DNA of 5,454 nt, from contig DHGK01000271.1 in assembly GCA_002402755.1 (NCBI GenBank), positions 9,200-14,653 of the forward strand, given 5' to 3'. A program made the position numbers and the translations under genes. A model generated the notes under the pieces. The model saw nothing but the letters and a program-made list of their open reading frames with translations. It had not been told where the DNA came from and made no database searches. Shown here piece after piece: positions 1-5,454 of this stretch. The DNA comes from Planctomycetes bacterium UBA4800. Lineage in GTDB: Bacteria > Planctomycetota > UBA8108 > UBA8890 > UBA8898. Numbering within the stretch: position 1 is the stretch's first letter; each line of letters opens with the position of its first letter.

Positions 1-15
1 GGGGAAGGGGGGAAA

Positions 16-33
16 CGCCGGCTACGGCCGGCG
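16..33 (-). terminator. GC-rich hairpin, possible weak terminator of the TA operon
   Basis: A perfect 7-bp stem (CGCCGGC at 16-22, GCCGGCG at 27-33) with a 4-base loop. Read on the minus strand, it is followed by TTT and then a C-rich run, so it has only a three-base U tract. It lies about 70 bases beyond the toxin stop. A second weaker hairpin (CGCGCC 81-86 with GGCGCG 93-98) sits right after the stop with no U tract. Intrinsic termination is therefore only a possibility. Confidence 0.3.
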
Positions 34-101
34 GCCGCGAGGCCACGGGTTCACCGAATATGTTCCCGGCGGCGGACGGTCGCGCCGGCGCAGGCGCGCC
101 C

Positions 102-512
102 TCAGGTCTCGATCGCGCGAAGAAACGCTGCGGGCGAGAGAATCCGGATGCCCCGATACGGATCACGCGCTTTCAAGTGCCGGTCGCCCGAGATTATGTA
201 GCCCGCGTCTGCGATGACCGCACATTCGATGAACTTGTCATCGTCGGGATCTTCGCGAACCACGCGGAGAAGCCCGTCGATGACGACCCAGGAAATGTCT
301 CTCCGGGCCTTGAAAAGCTCTCGCATCTGCACGAACTCGGGCGCGTCGGCCAGGCCAAAACGCCCGAGGACCTCGCAGTACTCTTCCAGGATCTCCGCGC
401 ACAGGCACCATGTCAGGCCGCCGTGTTTCCAGAGATCGACGATCCTCCGCGGCGCCCCCCGGGAGCTCAAGAACGAAGACACGAAGACATTGCTGTCGAG
501 AACGGCTCTCAT
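102..512 (-). CDS. PIN-domain toxin (putative RNase) of a type II toxin-antitoxin pair
   Basis: A 136-residue protein of the family usually called 'putative toxin-antitoxin system toxin component, PIN family' (COG1569 type). PIN toxins are metal-dependent endoribonucleases that cut RNA in the cytoplasm when the antitoxin is lost. The sequence shows the expected acidic sites: the N-terminal VLDSN (Asp6, Asn8), an ILEEY helix (Glu43/Glu44), DPDDDKFIECA (Asp88 to Asp92, Glu96) and ISGDRHL (Asp110). Length is normal for the family and the protein looks intact. The ATG at 512 is chosen because the PIN fold begins right there and the codon overlaps the antitoxin stop as ATGA, which points to coupled translation; a longer in-frame reading upstream (to 761) would only re-read the antitoxin gene. 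The RNA target cannot be told from sequence. The family call is strong; toxicity is inferred. Confidence 0.9.
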   Translation of the reverse strand: MRAVLDSNVFVSSFLSSRGAPRRIVDLWKHGGLTWCLCAEILEEYCEVLGRFGLADAPEFVQMRELFKARRDISWVVIDGLLRVVREDPDDDKFIECAVIADAGYIISGDRHLKARDPYRGIRILSPAAFLRAIET

Positions 513-754
513 CGAGCGGATCTCACGGCGCGAATCGCCTTGCCAATGTCGCCGGACTTGACGCCTTTCGCGCGAAGCCTGCGTCCGATGCCGTCCCAGA
601 TCGCGTCGACGACGTCGGCCATATCCGCCGTGCGGACGTAATGCTCCATGAGCTCGCGCAGCTTCTGGCTGGCGGTCTTGCCCTCGCCGCGCGCGGCGCG
701 GTAGAAACGCTCCTTCGTCTGTCGATCGATTCGCACGATCATGCTGGTTGTCAC
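509..754 (-). CDS. Ribbon-helix-helix antitoxin, partner of the PIN toxin
   Basis: An 81-residue protein directly upstream of the PIN toxin gene and overlapping it by 4 bases (ATGA). Residues 5-10 (MIVRID) look like the DNA-binding beta strand of a ribbon-helix-helix fold. They are followed by two predicted helices, about 12-22 (TKERFYRAARG) and 27-40 (TASQKLRELMEHYV). The basic C-terminal part (about 45-81) would wrap and inhibit the toxin. Proteins of this fold normally dimerise, bind a short palindrome at their own promoter and repress it, with the toxin as co-repressor. Start choice: GTG at 754 has GAGGTGA (764-758) at good distance, six bases between GAGG and GTG. The in-frame ATG at 742 lies 18 bases from GAGG, too far. 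The fold is judged by pattern only; the exact subfamily is not recognised. Confidence 0.82.
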   Translation of the reverse strand: MTTSMIVRIDRQTKERFYRAARGEGKTASQKLRELMEHYVRTADMADVVDAIWDGIGRRLRAKGVKSGDIGKAIRAVRSAR

Positions 755-757
755 GGG

Positions 758-764
758 TCACCTC
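758..764 (-). promoter_or_regulatory. Ribosome binding site of the antitoxin gene
   Basis: On the minus strand this reads GAGGTGA, a strong Shine-Dalgarno match. It lies three bases before GTG 754 (six if counted from GAGG), and it decides in favour of this GTG over the ATG at 742. Confidence 0.75.
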
Positions 765-773
765 GCACCTGAG

Positions 774-793
774 TGTATATACATATTATATAC
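774..793. promoter_or_regulatory. Palindromic operator, probable antitoxin binding site
   Basis: Two overlapping symmetries are visible. TGTATATACA (774-783) is a perfect 10-bp palindrome, and GTATATA (775-781) with TATATAC (787-793) forms a perfect 7-bp inverted repeat around a 5-base spacer. The block covers the -10 of the leftward TA promoter. Ribbon-helix-helix antitoxins typically bind short palindromes of this kind at their own promoters. Binding by this antitoxin is inferred, not shown. Confidence 0.6.
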
Positions 794-813
794 CGCCGAT
801 CACGGCACGACAA
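785..813 (-). promoter_or_regulatory. Sigma-70-type promoter of the toxin-antitoxin operon
   Basis: Read on the minus strand, 813-808 is TTGTCG (4 of 6 to TTGACA) and 790-785 is a perfect TATAAT. The spacer is exactly 17 bases. Transcription would start near 778, giving a leader of roughly 24 bases before the GTG at 754. The -10 lies in a short AT-rich island inside otherwise GC-rich sequence and inside the palindromic block at 774-793, so repressor binding there would block the promoter. Confidence 0.72.
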
Positions 814-872
814 TCCCGGCCGGCCGCGTGCAGCGCCGATCGTGCGTCCGGATGATGTCGAGCGGCGCCGAA

Positions 873-886
873 CGAGAGGCCTCTCG
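873..886. repeat. Perfect 14-bp palindrome CGAGAGGCCTCTCG
   Basis: The sequence equals its own reverse complement with no spacer, and the symmetry ends at the flanking bases. A loopless palindrome suits a dimeric DNA-binding protein better than an RNA hairpin. It lies about 60 bases upstream of the TA -35 and about 215 bases upstream of the CotH-type gene. No function can be assigned. Confidence 0.45.
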
Positions 887-934
887 CAGAGACCGCCGCA
901 TTCGACAAGGGGCCGCGTAACGTCTCACGTTCCG

Positions 935-966
935 TTCTCTGTGGCCTCTGTCTTCTCTGTGGTGAA
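935..966 (-). repeat. CACAGAG-type intergenic repeat, left copy
   Basis: On the minus strand this reads as three degenerate units: CACCACAGAG, then ACAGAG, then CACAGAGAA. It matches the copy at 5421-5454 unit by unit but in the opposite orientation. Repeats built from CCACAGAGR units are a familiar intergenic element of many environmental bacterial genomes; their role is not known to me. Confidence 0.65.
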
Positions 967-1039
967 TCAGGAAGATCAGCGTGTTCGAGATGCCCTGTGA
1001 ACGGTTATGTTGTGGCGCGCGGCGATCTGCGGTACCATC

Positions 1040-1045
1040 TATGAT
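1040..1045 (+). promoter_or_regulatory. Tentative -10 element of the CotH-type gene
   Basis: TATGAT matches TATAAT at five of six positions and would give a leader of about 50 bases. No acceptable -35 lies at normal spacing. TATGTT at 1006-1011 is a second weak candidate. The true promoter may use another sigma factor. Confidence 0.2.
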
Positions 1046-1088
1046 GGTGAGAAGGCGGCGCTGCGGACGCGGATTCGGCTCGGGGTCC

Positions 1089-1095
1089 GAGAGGT
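1089..1095 (+). promoter_or_regulatory. Ribosome binding site of the CotH-type gene
   Basis: GAGAGGT ends five bases before ATG 1101. The upstream in-frame ATGs at 981 (GTG) and 1041 have no comparable purine-rich site, so this site selects 1101 as the start. Confidence 0.6.
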
Positions 1096-1100
1096 ACGGC

Positions 1101-4100
1101 ATGGTACGCAGAAGCATTGGCGCGGCGGCGGCCTGTGCGATATGGGCGTGCGTCGCCGCCCCGGCGGCGGCCGACGAGATCGTCTACATTCCGATGGGGT
1201 CGACCTGGAAGTACGTCAAGGGCCTGGCCGAGGCCTCGTCGCCCATCGATGCGTGGCGCGCGACCTCGTTCGACGATGGCGCCTGGCTCGACGGATCCGC
1301 GCCCTTCGGGTACGGCGAGCCCATTGCCTTCGGCACCGAGCTCGCCGACATGCGCTACAACTACACGACCCTCTTCCTGCGCCGGTCGTTCGCCGTCGCT
1401 TCCCCGGCCGCGGTGAACGACCTCGCGGCCGATATCCACTACGACGACGGCTTCATCCTCTGGATCAACGGCCGCGAGGTCCTGCGGGCCAACGCGCCCA
1501 CCGTCCCGGCGTACGATGCCCTGGCGCCCGTCAGCATCGAGCCCACGCTCGCGAGCATGGGGCTGGCCGAGCCGTTCGACTACCTGCTCCCCGGCGAGAA
1601 CGTCCTCGCGGTCCAGTTCTTCAACACGTCGCTCACGAGCAGCGATCTCGTCTTCGATCTGCGGCTCTACGACCCGGTCGGCATCGACACGACGCCGCCC
1701 GCGGTCAAGAGCCTCGTGCCCGTCGAGGGCGCCACGGTGCGCGTGCTGATGCGCATCGACGCGACGTTCACCGAGACCGTCGCGGGCGTCGACGCGGCCG
1801 ACCTGCGCATCAACGGCGTCCCGGCGGCGGGCGTTGCGGGGACGGACGCCGGCCCGTACGCGTTCACCTTCGCGCAGCCTCCCGACGGCGAGGTGCAGGT
1901 TGCCTGGGCGGCGGACCACGGGATCACGGACATCGCCGCCGTGCCGAACGCCTTCGCCGGCGGCTCCTGGACCTACACGCTCGATCCGACGATCCCCTTC
2001 GCCGACCTCGTGATCAACGAGTTTCTCGCCTCCAACCGCACGATCCTCCGGGACGAGGACGGCGAGTACTCCGACTGGCTCGAGCTGCGCAACCGCGGCG
2101 CGCAGCCGGTCAACCTCGGAGGCTTCGCCCTCACCGACGATCCCTCCGATCCCGGCCGCTGGCCGATTCCGGCCGTGACGCTCGAGGCGGGCGGCTACCT
2201 CGTCATCTTCGCCTCGGGGAAGGATCGGCGCGTCGCGGGCGCGGAGCTGCACACCAACTTCAAGCTCAGCGCCGACGGCGAGTACCTCGGGCTCTATCGT
2301 CTGGACGCGCCGCCCCTGGTCCTGCACGAGTTCGCGCCCGCCTTTCCGGAGCAGCGGGGCGACTACTCCTACGGCCTGGATTCGGCCGATGTGCTGCGGT
2401 ACTTCCAGACCCCGACGCCGGGCGCCGTCAACAGCACGGGGACGGCCTTCAACGGCTTCGTCGAAACGCCCGTCCCGAGCGTGTCGCACGGCATCTTCGC
2501 GGCGCCGTTCTCGCTGGCCCTCTCGTCCGCCACGCCGGGCGCGCAGATCTACTGGCGCACGGCGCCCGACGGCCGCGAGCCCACGCAGGCCAACGCGACG
2601 CCGTACACGGGCCCGATCCAGATCGCGGGCGCCGCGACGCGCGCCGTCGTGACGCTGCGCGCCGTGGCCTACAAGGACGGCCTGCTGCCGTCCAGGACCC
2701 TGACCGCGAGCTACATCTTCCCCTCGAACGTCCTCACGCAGCCGATCGCCCCGCCCGGGTTTCCGTCGACGTGGGGCAACGCGAGCAAGATTCCCGGCGA
2801 CTACGAGATCGATCCGGAGGTCGTCAACAACCCCGCGTACACGCAGCTCGCGCTCGACGCGCTCACGACCGCGCCGTCGCTCTCGATCGTCATGAACATC
2901 GACGACATGTTCGCGCCGGCGACGGGCATCTACTCCAACGCGGCGCTGGAGGGGATCGCCTGGGAGCGCGCGACCTCGGCCGAGCTCATCTACCCGGACG
3001 GGAGCAAGGGCTGCCAGATCGACTGCGGCATCCGGATCCAGGGCGGCAGCAGCACGACGCCCTGGAAGTCGCCCAAGCTGTCCCTGCGGCTGCTCTTCAA
3101 GGACGACTACGGCCGCACCAAGCTCAGGTTCCCGCTCTTTCCCGACTCCCCGCTCAGGGAGTTCGACACGCTGGTCCTCGATGCGCACCTCAACCACGTG
3201 TGGCATCACCCGGACGTCAGCCAGCAGACGACGGTGCAGTACGTCCGCGACACGTTCGCGAGCGATCTGCAGAACGCGATGGGGTCGCGTGCGCCGCACG
3301 ATGTCTTCCTCAACCTGTACATCAACGGCGTGCACTGGGGAATGTACGATGTCCACGAGCGGCCCGACGAGGACTTCCAGGCGGCGTACCTGGGCGGCGA
3401 GGCCGAGGACTACGATGTGCTCAAGCACAACCGCACCACGGTCGTCAACGGCACGGCGACCGCGTTCGCCGACCTGCTCGACAACCGCTTGAGCGACCTC
3501 GCGACGCTGGCCAATTACGAGCGGCTCCTGGAGCGGCTCGATGCCGTCGACTTCGCCGATTACATGATCATGAACCTGTACATCGGCAACAACGACTGGT
3601 CGCACCAGAACTGGTACGTGGGTCGCGACCGCGTGCGGCCGGGCGCCCTCTTCAGGTTCTTCAGTTGGGACGCGGAGCACGCCGTCGATCTCGGCGTCAC
3701 GTGGGATGAGTTCTCGGCGGAGGCCCAGGACGGCGGCAGCCCCTGGGTGATCTTCAACGCCGCCCGCAGGAACGCCGAGTTCAAGCTGCTCTTCGCGGAC
3801 CGCGCCCACCGGCACTTCCTGAACGGCGGCGTGCTCTACGTGGATCCGGGCGCGCCCGCGTGGAATCCGGCCGAGCCCGACCGCACCATGCCGACCGCGC
3901 GCTACATGCGCCGGATCGAGGAGATCGACTCGCTCATCGTGATCGAGTCGGCGCGGTGGGGCGACTACCGCCGCACCCTGCCCTACACGCGCGCCGACTG
4001 GCTAGCCGAGCTCAACAAGCTGCTCGCCAACTGGTTCCCGCAGCGCTCGCAGGTCGTGCTCGGCCACTTCGTGCGGGAGGGCCTGTACCCCGCGGTGGGG

Positions 4101-5399
4101 GCGCCGGTCTTCAGCCGGCACGGCGGGTTGATCGAGCCCGGCTTCACGCTCGCGATGACCAGGCCCGCGGGCACGAACGGCACGATCTACTACACGACCA
4201 ACGGGAGCGATCCTCGCCAGTACGGGACCGGCGCGGTCGCGGCCTCCGCGCAGGCGTACACCGCGCCCGTCGCGCTCTTCACGGCCGTGACCGTGAAGGC
4301 GCGGACGCGCGACGGCACGACCTGGAGCGCGCTCACCGAGGCGCGGTTCACGACGCCGACGCCGTTCGATGCGCTGCAGGTCACCGAGGTCATGTACCAT
4401 CCGCCGCCGGGCGCCTCGCCGAACGCCGACGACTACGAGTTTATCGAGCTTCGCAACGCGGGCGCGACGCCGGTCGACATGAGCGGCGTCCGTTTCACGC
4501 ACGGCATCTTCTACACGTTCTCCGAGGGCATGGTCGCGGAGCCGGGCCGGCACCTCGTGCTGGCCGCCAACGAGAGCGCGTTCTCGGCGCGCTACCCCGG
4601 CGTCGTGCCCTGGGGAACCTACGCCGGGCGGCTCGACAACGACTGGGATACGGTCGAGCTCGTCGATCCGCGGGGCGCGGTCATCATCTCGTTCTCCTAC
4701 GCCGATTCGGCGTGGTGGCCGCCCGAGGCCGACGGGGAAGGCTACTCGCTCGTGCCCGTGGATCCGGCGGCGCGCGACGGACTCGGCGCCGCGTCCGCGT
4801 GGAGGATCAGCACGTACGTCCTCGGCTCGCCGGGCGCGGAGGACGGCGTCGTGACGCCGGTCCCGCCGGAGATCGTGCGCCACCCGGCGTCGGTGAGCGT
4901 GCTCGAGGGCAGGACGGCGAGCTTCTCGGTCGCGGCGCAGGGGACGCCGCCGCTCGCCTACCGCTGGCAGAAGAACGGGTTCGACATCTCCGGCGCGACG
5001 GCGTCGTTCCTGACGACGCCGCCCGTGACGCTCGATGATGACGGCGCGGCCTTCCGCTGCGTCGTGTCGAACGACTACGGCGCCGCCGCGAGCAACGACG
5101 CCGTGCTCACGGTGCGGCCGCTGCTCCCGGCCTTCGTCCGCGGCGACGGCAACGCCGACGGGAAGCACGACATCTCGGATGCCATCGCCGTGCTGCGCGC
5201 CCTTTTCGGAGGAGCGACGCTCGCGTGCCGCGATGCCGCCGATGTCAACGACGATGGCGTCCTGGACATCGCCGATCCGATCGCGCTCCTCGGCTATCTC
5301 TTCGCGCAGCAGGCGGCGCCGCGCGCGCCGTTCCCGGACTGCGGCACGGACGGCACGCAGGACGACCTGGACTGCGCCGCGTTCGCGCCCTGTCCGTGA
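1101..5399 (+). CDS. Secreted multidomain CotH-kinase / lamin-tail protein with dockerin-like C-terminus
   Basis: A 1432-residue exported protein. Residues 1-24 are a signal peptide (basic MVRRS, Ala-rich core, likely cut AAA|DE). Domains by pattern: 25-192 jelly-roll, galactose-binding-like (YDDGFILWING at 114-124); 196-295 SbsA-type Ig-like (begins DTTPP); 300-445 lamin-tail 1 (LVINEF, DWLELRN); 455-541 chitobiase-C-terminal-like 1; 592 to about 990 CotH kinase; 1000-1085 chitobiase-C-terminal-like 2 (IYYTTNGSDP); 1089-1245 lamin-tail 2 (VTEVMYHP, YEFIELRN); 1255-1340 Ig-like (YRWQKNG); 1345-1432 dockerin-like with two Ca-binding loops (1349-1360, 1381-1392). CotH motifs present: IRIQGGSS with Lys656/Lys659, WGMYDVHERP (746-755), GNNDW with Asp832 and Asn837, and FSWDAE with Asp857. 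Bacillus CotH is an atypical kinase that phosphorylates spore coat proteins; here the substrate is unknown and the protein is extracytoplasmic. A longer reading from 1041 or 981 is open but lacks a ribosome site. The gene is complete and stands alone. Family is sure; kinase activity is inferred. Confidence 0.93.
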   Translation: MVRRSIGAAAACAIWACVAAPAAADEIVYIPMGSTWKYVKGLAEASSPIDAWRATSFDDGAWLDGSAPFGYGEPIAFGTELADMRYNYTTLFLRRSFAVASPAAVNDLAADIHYDDGFILWINGREVLRANAPTVPAYDALAPVSIEPTLASMGLAEPFDYLLPGENVLAVQFFNTSLTSSDLVFDLRLYDPVGIDTTPPAVKSLVPVEGATVRVLMRIDATFTETVAGVDAADLRINGVPAAGVAGTDAGPYAFTFAQPPDGEVQVAWAADHGITDIAAVPNAFAGGSWTYTLDPTIPFADLVINEFLASNRTILRDEDGEYSDWLELRNRGAQPVNLGGFALTDDPSDPGRWPIPAVTLEAGGYLVIFASGKDRRVAGAELHTNFKLSADGEYLGLYRLDAPPLVLHEFAPAFPEQRGDYSYGLDSADVLRYFQTPTPGAVNSTGTAFNGFVETPVPSVSHGIFAAPFSLALSSATPGAQIYWRTAPDGREPTQANATPYTGPIQIAGAATRAVVTLRAVAYKDGLLPSRTLTASYIFPSNVLTQPIAPPGFPSTWGNASKIPGDYEIDPEVVNNPAYTQLALDALTTAPSLSIVMNIDDMFAPATGIYSNAALEGIAWERATSAELIYPDGSKGCQIDCGIRIQGGSSTTPWKSPKLSLRLLFKDDYGRTKLRFPLFPDSPLREFDTLVLDAHLNHVWHHPDVSQQTTVQYVRDTFASDLQNAMGSRAPHDVFLNLYINGVHWGMYDVHERPDEDFQAAYLGGEAEDYDVLKHNRTTVVNGTATAFADLLDNRLSDLATLANYERLLERLDAVDFADYMIMNLYIGNNDWSHQNWYVGRDRVRPGALFRFFSWDAEHAVDLGVTWDEFSAEAQDGGSPWVIFNAARRNAEFKLLFADRAHRHFLNGGVLYVDPGAPAWNPAEPDRTMPTARYMRRIEEIDSLIVIESARWGDYRRTLPYTRADWLAELNKLLANWFPQRSQVVLGHFVREGLYPAVGAPVFSRHGGLIEPGFTLAMTRPAGTNGTIYYTTNGSDPRQYGTGAVAASAQAYTAPVALFTAVTVKARTRDGTTWSALTEARFTTPTPFDALQVTEVMYHPPPGASPNADDYEFIELRNAGATPVDMSGVRFTHGIFYTFSEGMVAEPGRHLVLAANESAFSARYPGVVPWGTYAGRLDNDWDTVELVDPRGAVIISFSYADSAWWPPEADGEGYSLVPVDPAARDGLGAASAWRISTYVLGSPGAEDGVVTPVPPEIVRHPASVSVLEGRTASFSVAAQGTPPLAYRWQKNGFDISGATASFLTTPPVTLDDDGAAFRCVVSNDYGAAASNDAVLTVRPLLPAFVRGDGNADGKHDISDAIAVLRALFGGATLACRDAADVNDDGVLDIADPIALLGYLFAQQAAPRAPFPDCGTDGTQDDLDCAAFAPCP

Positions 5400-5420
5400 C
5401 GGACGCAACGTTCCGGAAGG

Positions 5421-5454
5421 ACCACCACAGAGCCACAGAGGGCACAGAGAAGAA
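5421..5454 (+). repeat. CACAGAG-type intergenic repeat, right copy (may run past the window)
   Basis: Three CACAGAG units (CACCACAGAG, CCACAGAG, GGCACAGAGAA) begin 21 bases after the stop of the large gene. They mirror the copy at 935-966, so the gene sits between inverted copies. The repeat reaches the window edge and may be longer. No clear Rho-independent terminator lies between the stop and this repeat; only the short TTCCGGAA palindrome is there. Confidence 0.65.

Larger units (their letters stand above)
814..1088. other. Divergent intergenic region without a recognised gene
   Basis: Together with the operator and promoter elements to its left, this makes up the non-coding stretch of about 340 bases between the leftward TA operon and the rightward CotH-type gene. 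It holds a perfect 14-bp palindrome (873-886) and one CACAGAG-type repeat (935-966). No small gene with a convincing ribosome binding site, tRNA or riboswitch is seen. Confidence 0.6.

Noticed and set aside
60..641. 193-codon + strand open frame across the TA genes
   Set aside because: No domain or ribosome site; it is antisense to the well-supported toxin and antitoxin genes.
981..1100. Forty-codon N-terminal extension of the large protein
   Set aside because: The starts at 981 (GTG) and 1041 (ATG) lack a ribosome site, and the extension would put about 40 extra residues before a normal signal peptide. An extended signal peptide, as some Planctomycetota have, is not fully excluded.
1007..3709. 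900-codon + strand frame overlapping the large gene
   Set aside because: Arg/Ala-rich low-complexity translation without domains; a frame-shifted reading of the real gene.
1005..3815. Very long open reading frame (936 codons) on the minus strand opposite the large gene
   Set aside because: It is rich in Arg, Val and Gly, shows no recognisable domain, and is explained by the GC-rich third positions of the CotH-type gene; stop codons are rare in such frames.
4002..5408. Second long minus-strand open frame (468 codons)
   Set aside because: Same Arg-rich shadow composition and no domain; the + strand frame carries clear lamin-tail, Ig and dockerin-like motifs across the same bases.
927..5415. 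Direct 8-bp match ACGTTCCG at 927-934 and 5408-5415, considered as a target-site duplication
   Set aside because: Its direct orientation beside inverted CACAGAG repeats could fit an insertion, but no transposase is present and an 8-base match between two such intergenic regions is quite likely by chance.
5399..5420. TTCCGGAA palindrome after the stop, considered as a terminator
   Set aside because: The stem is too short and there is no U tract.

Overview
The window is GC-rich bacterial DNA with one very large secreted-protein gene on the + strand (1101-5399) and a compact type II toxin-antitoxin pair on the - strand (102-754). The two units are divergent and separated by about 340 bases. The large protein joins lamin-tail domains, chitobiase-C-terminal-like domains, a CotH-type kinase, an Ig-like domain and a two-loop dockerin-like tail ending in a Cys-rich stretch. 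That style of protein is typical of environmental Planctomycetota and neighbouring phyla (Verrucomicrobiota and similar metagenomic lineages). The lineage is inferred from architecture only; no phylogenetic marker gene is present.

Layout from the left. Positions 1-101 are non-coding and hold small GC-rich hairpins downstream of the toxin gene. Positions 102-512 (-) encode a PIN-domain RNase toxin. Positions 509-754 (-) encode its ribbon-helix-helix antitoxin, which is transcribed first and overlaps the toxin start in an ATGA. Positions 774-813 hold a near-ideal leftward promoter (TTGTCG-N17-TATAAT) whose -10 lies inside an AT-rich palindromic block, the probable antitoxin operator. Positions 814-1088 are non-coding, with a 14-bp palindrome and a CACAGAG-type repeat. 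Positions 1101-5399 (+) encode the 1432-residue secreted CotH-kinase/lamin-tail protein. Positions 5421-5454 hold a second CACAGAG-type repeat in the opposite orientation.

The TA pair should work as an autoregulated module: antitoxin binds the operator over the -10 and neutralises the RNase. The large gene appears monocistronic within the window; nothing in the sequence ties its function to the TA pair. Its product is predicted to be exported, to carry an extracytoplasmic CotH-like kinase core, and to be attached or assembled through its flanking adhesion-type modules and calcium-binding tail. The TA genes have lower GC in sampled stretches (about 58% over 181-300) than the large gene (78% over 1801-1860, 70% over 3601-3660), consistent with separate acquisition of the TA module.
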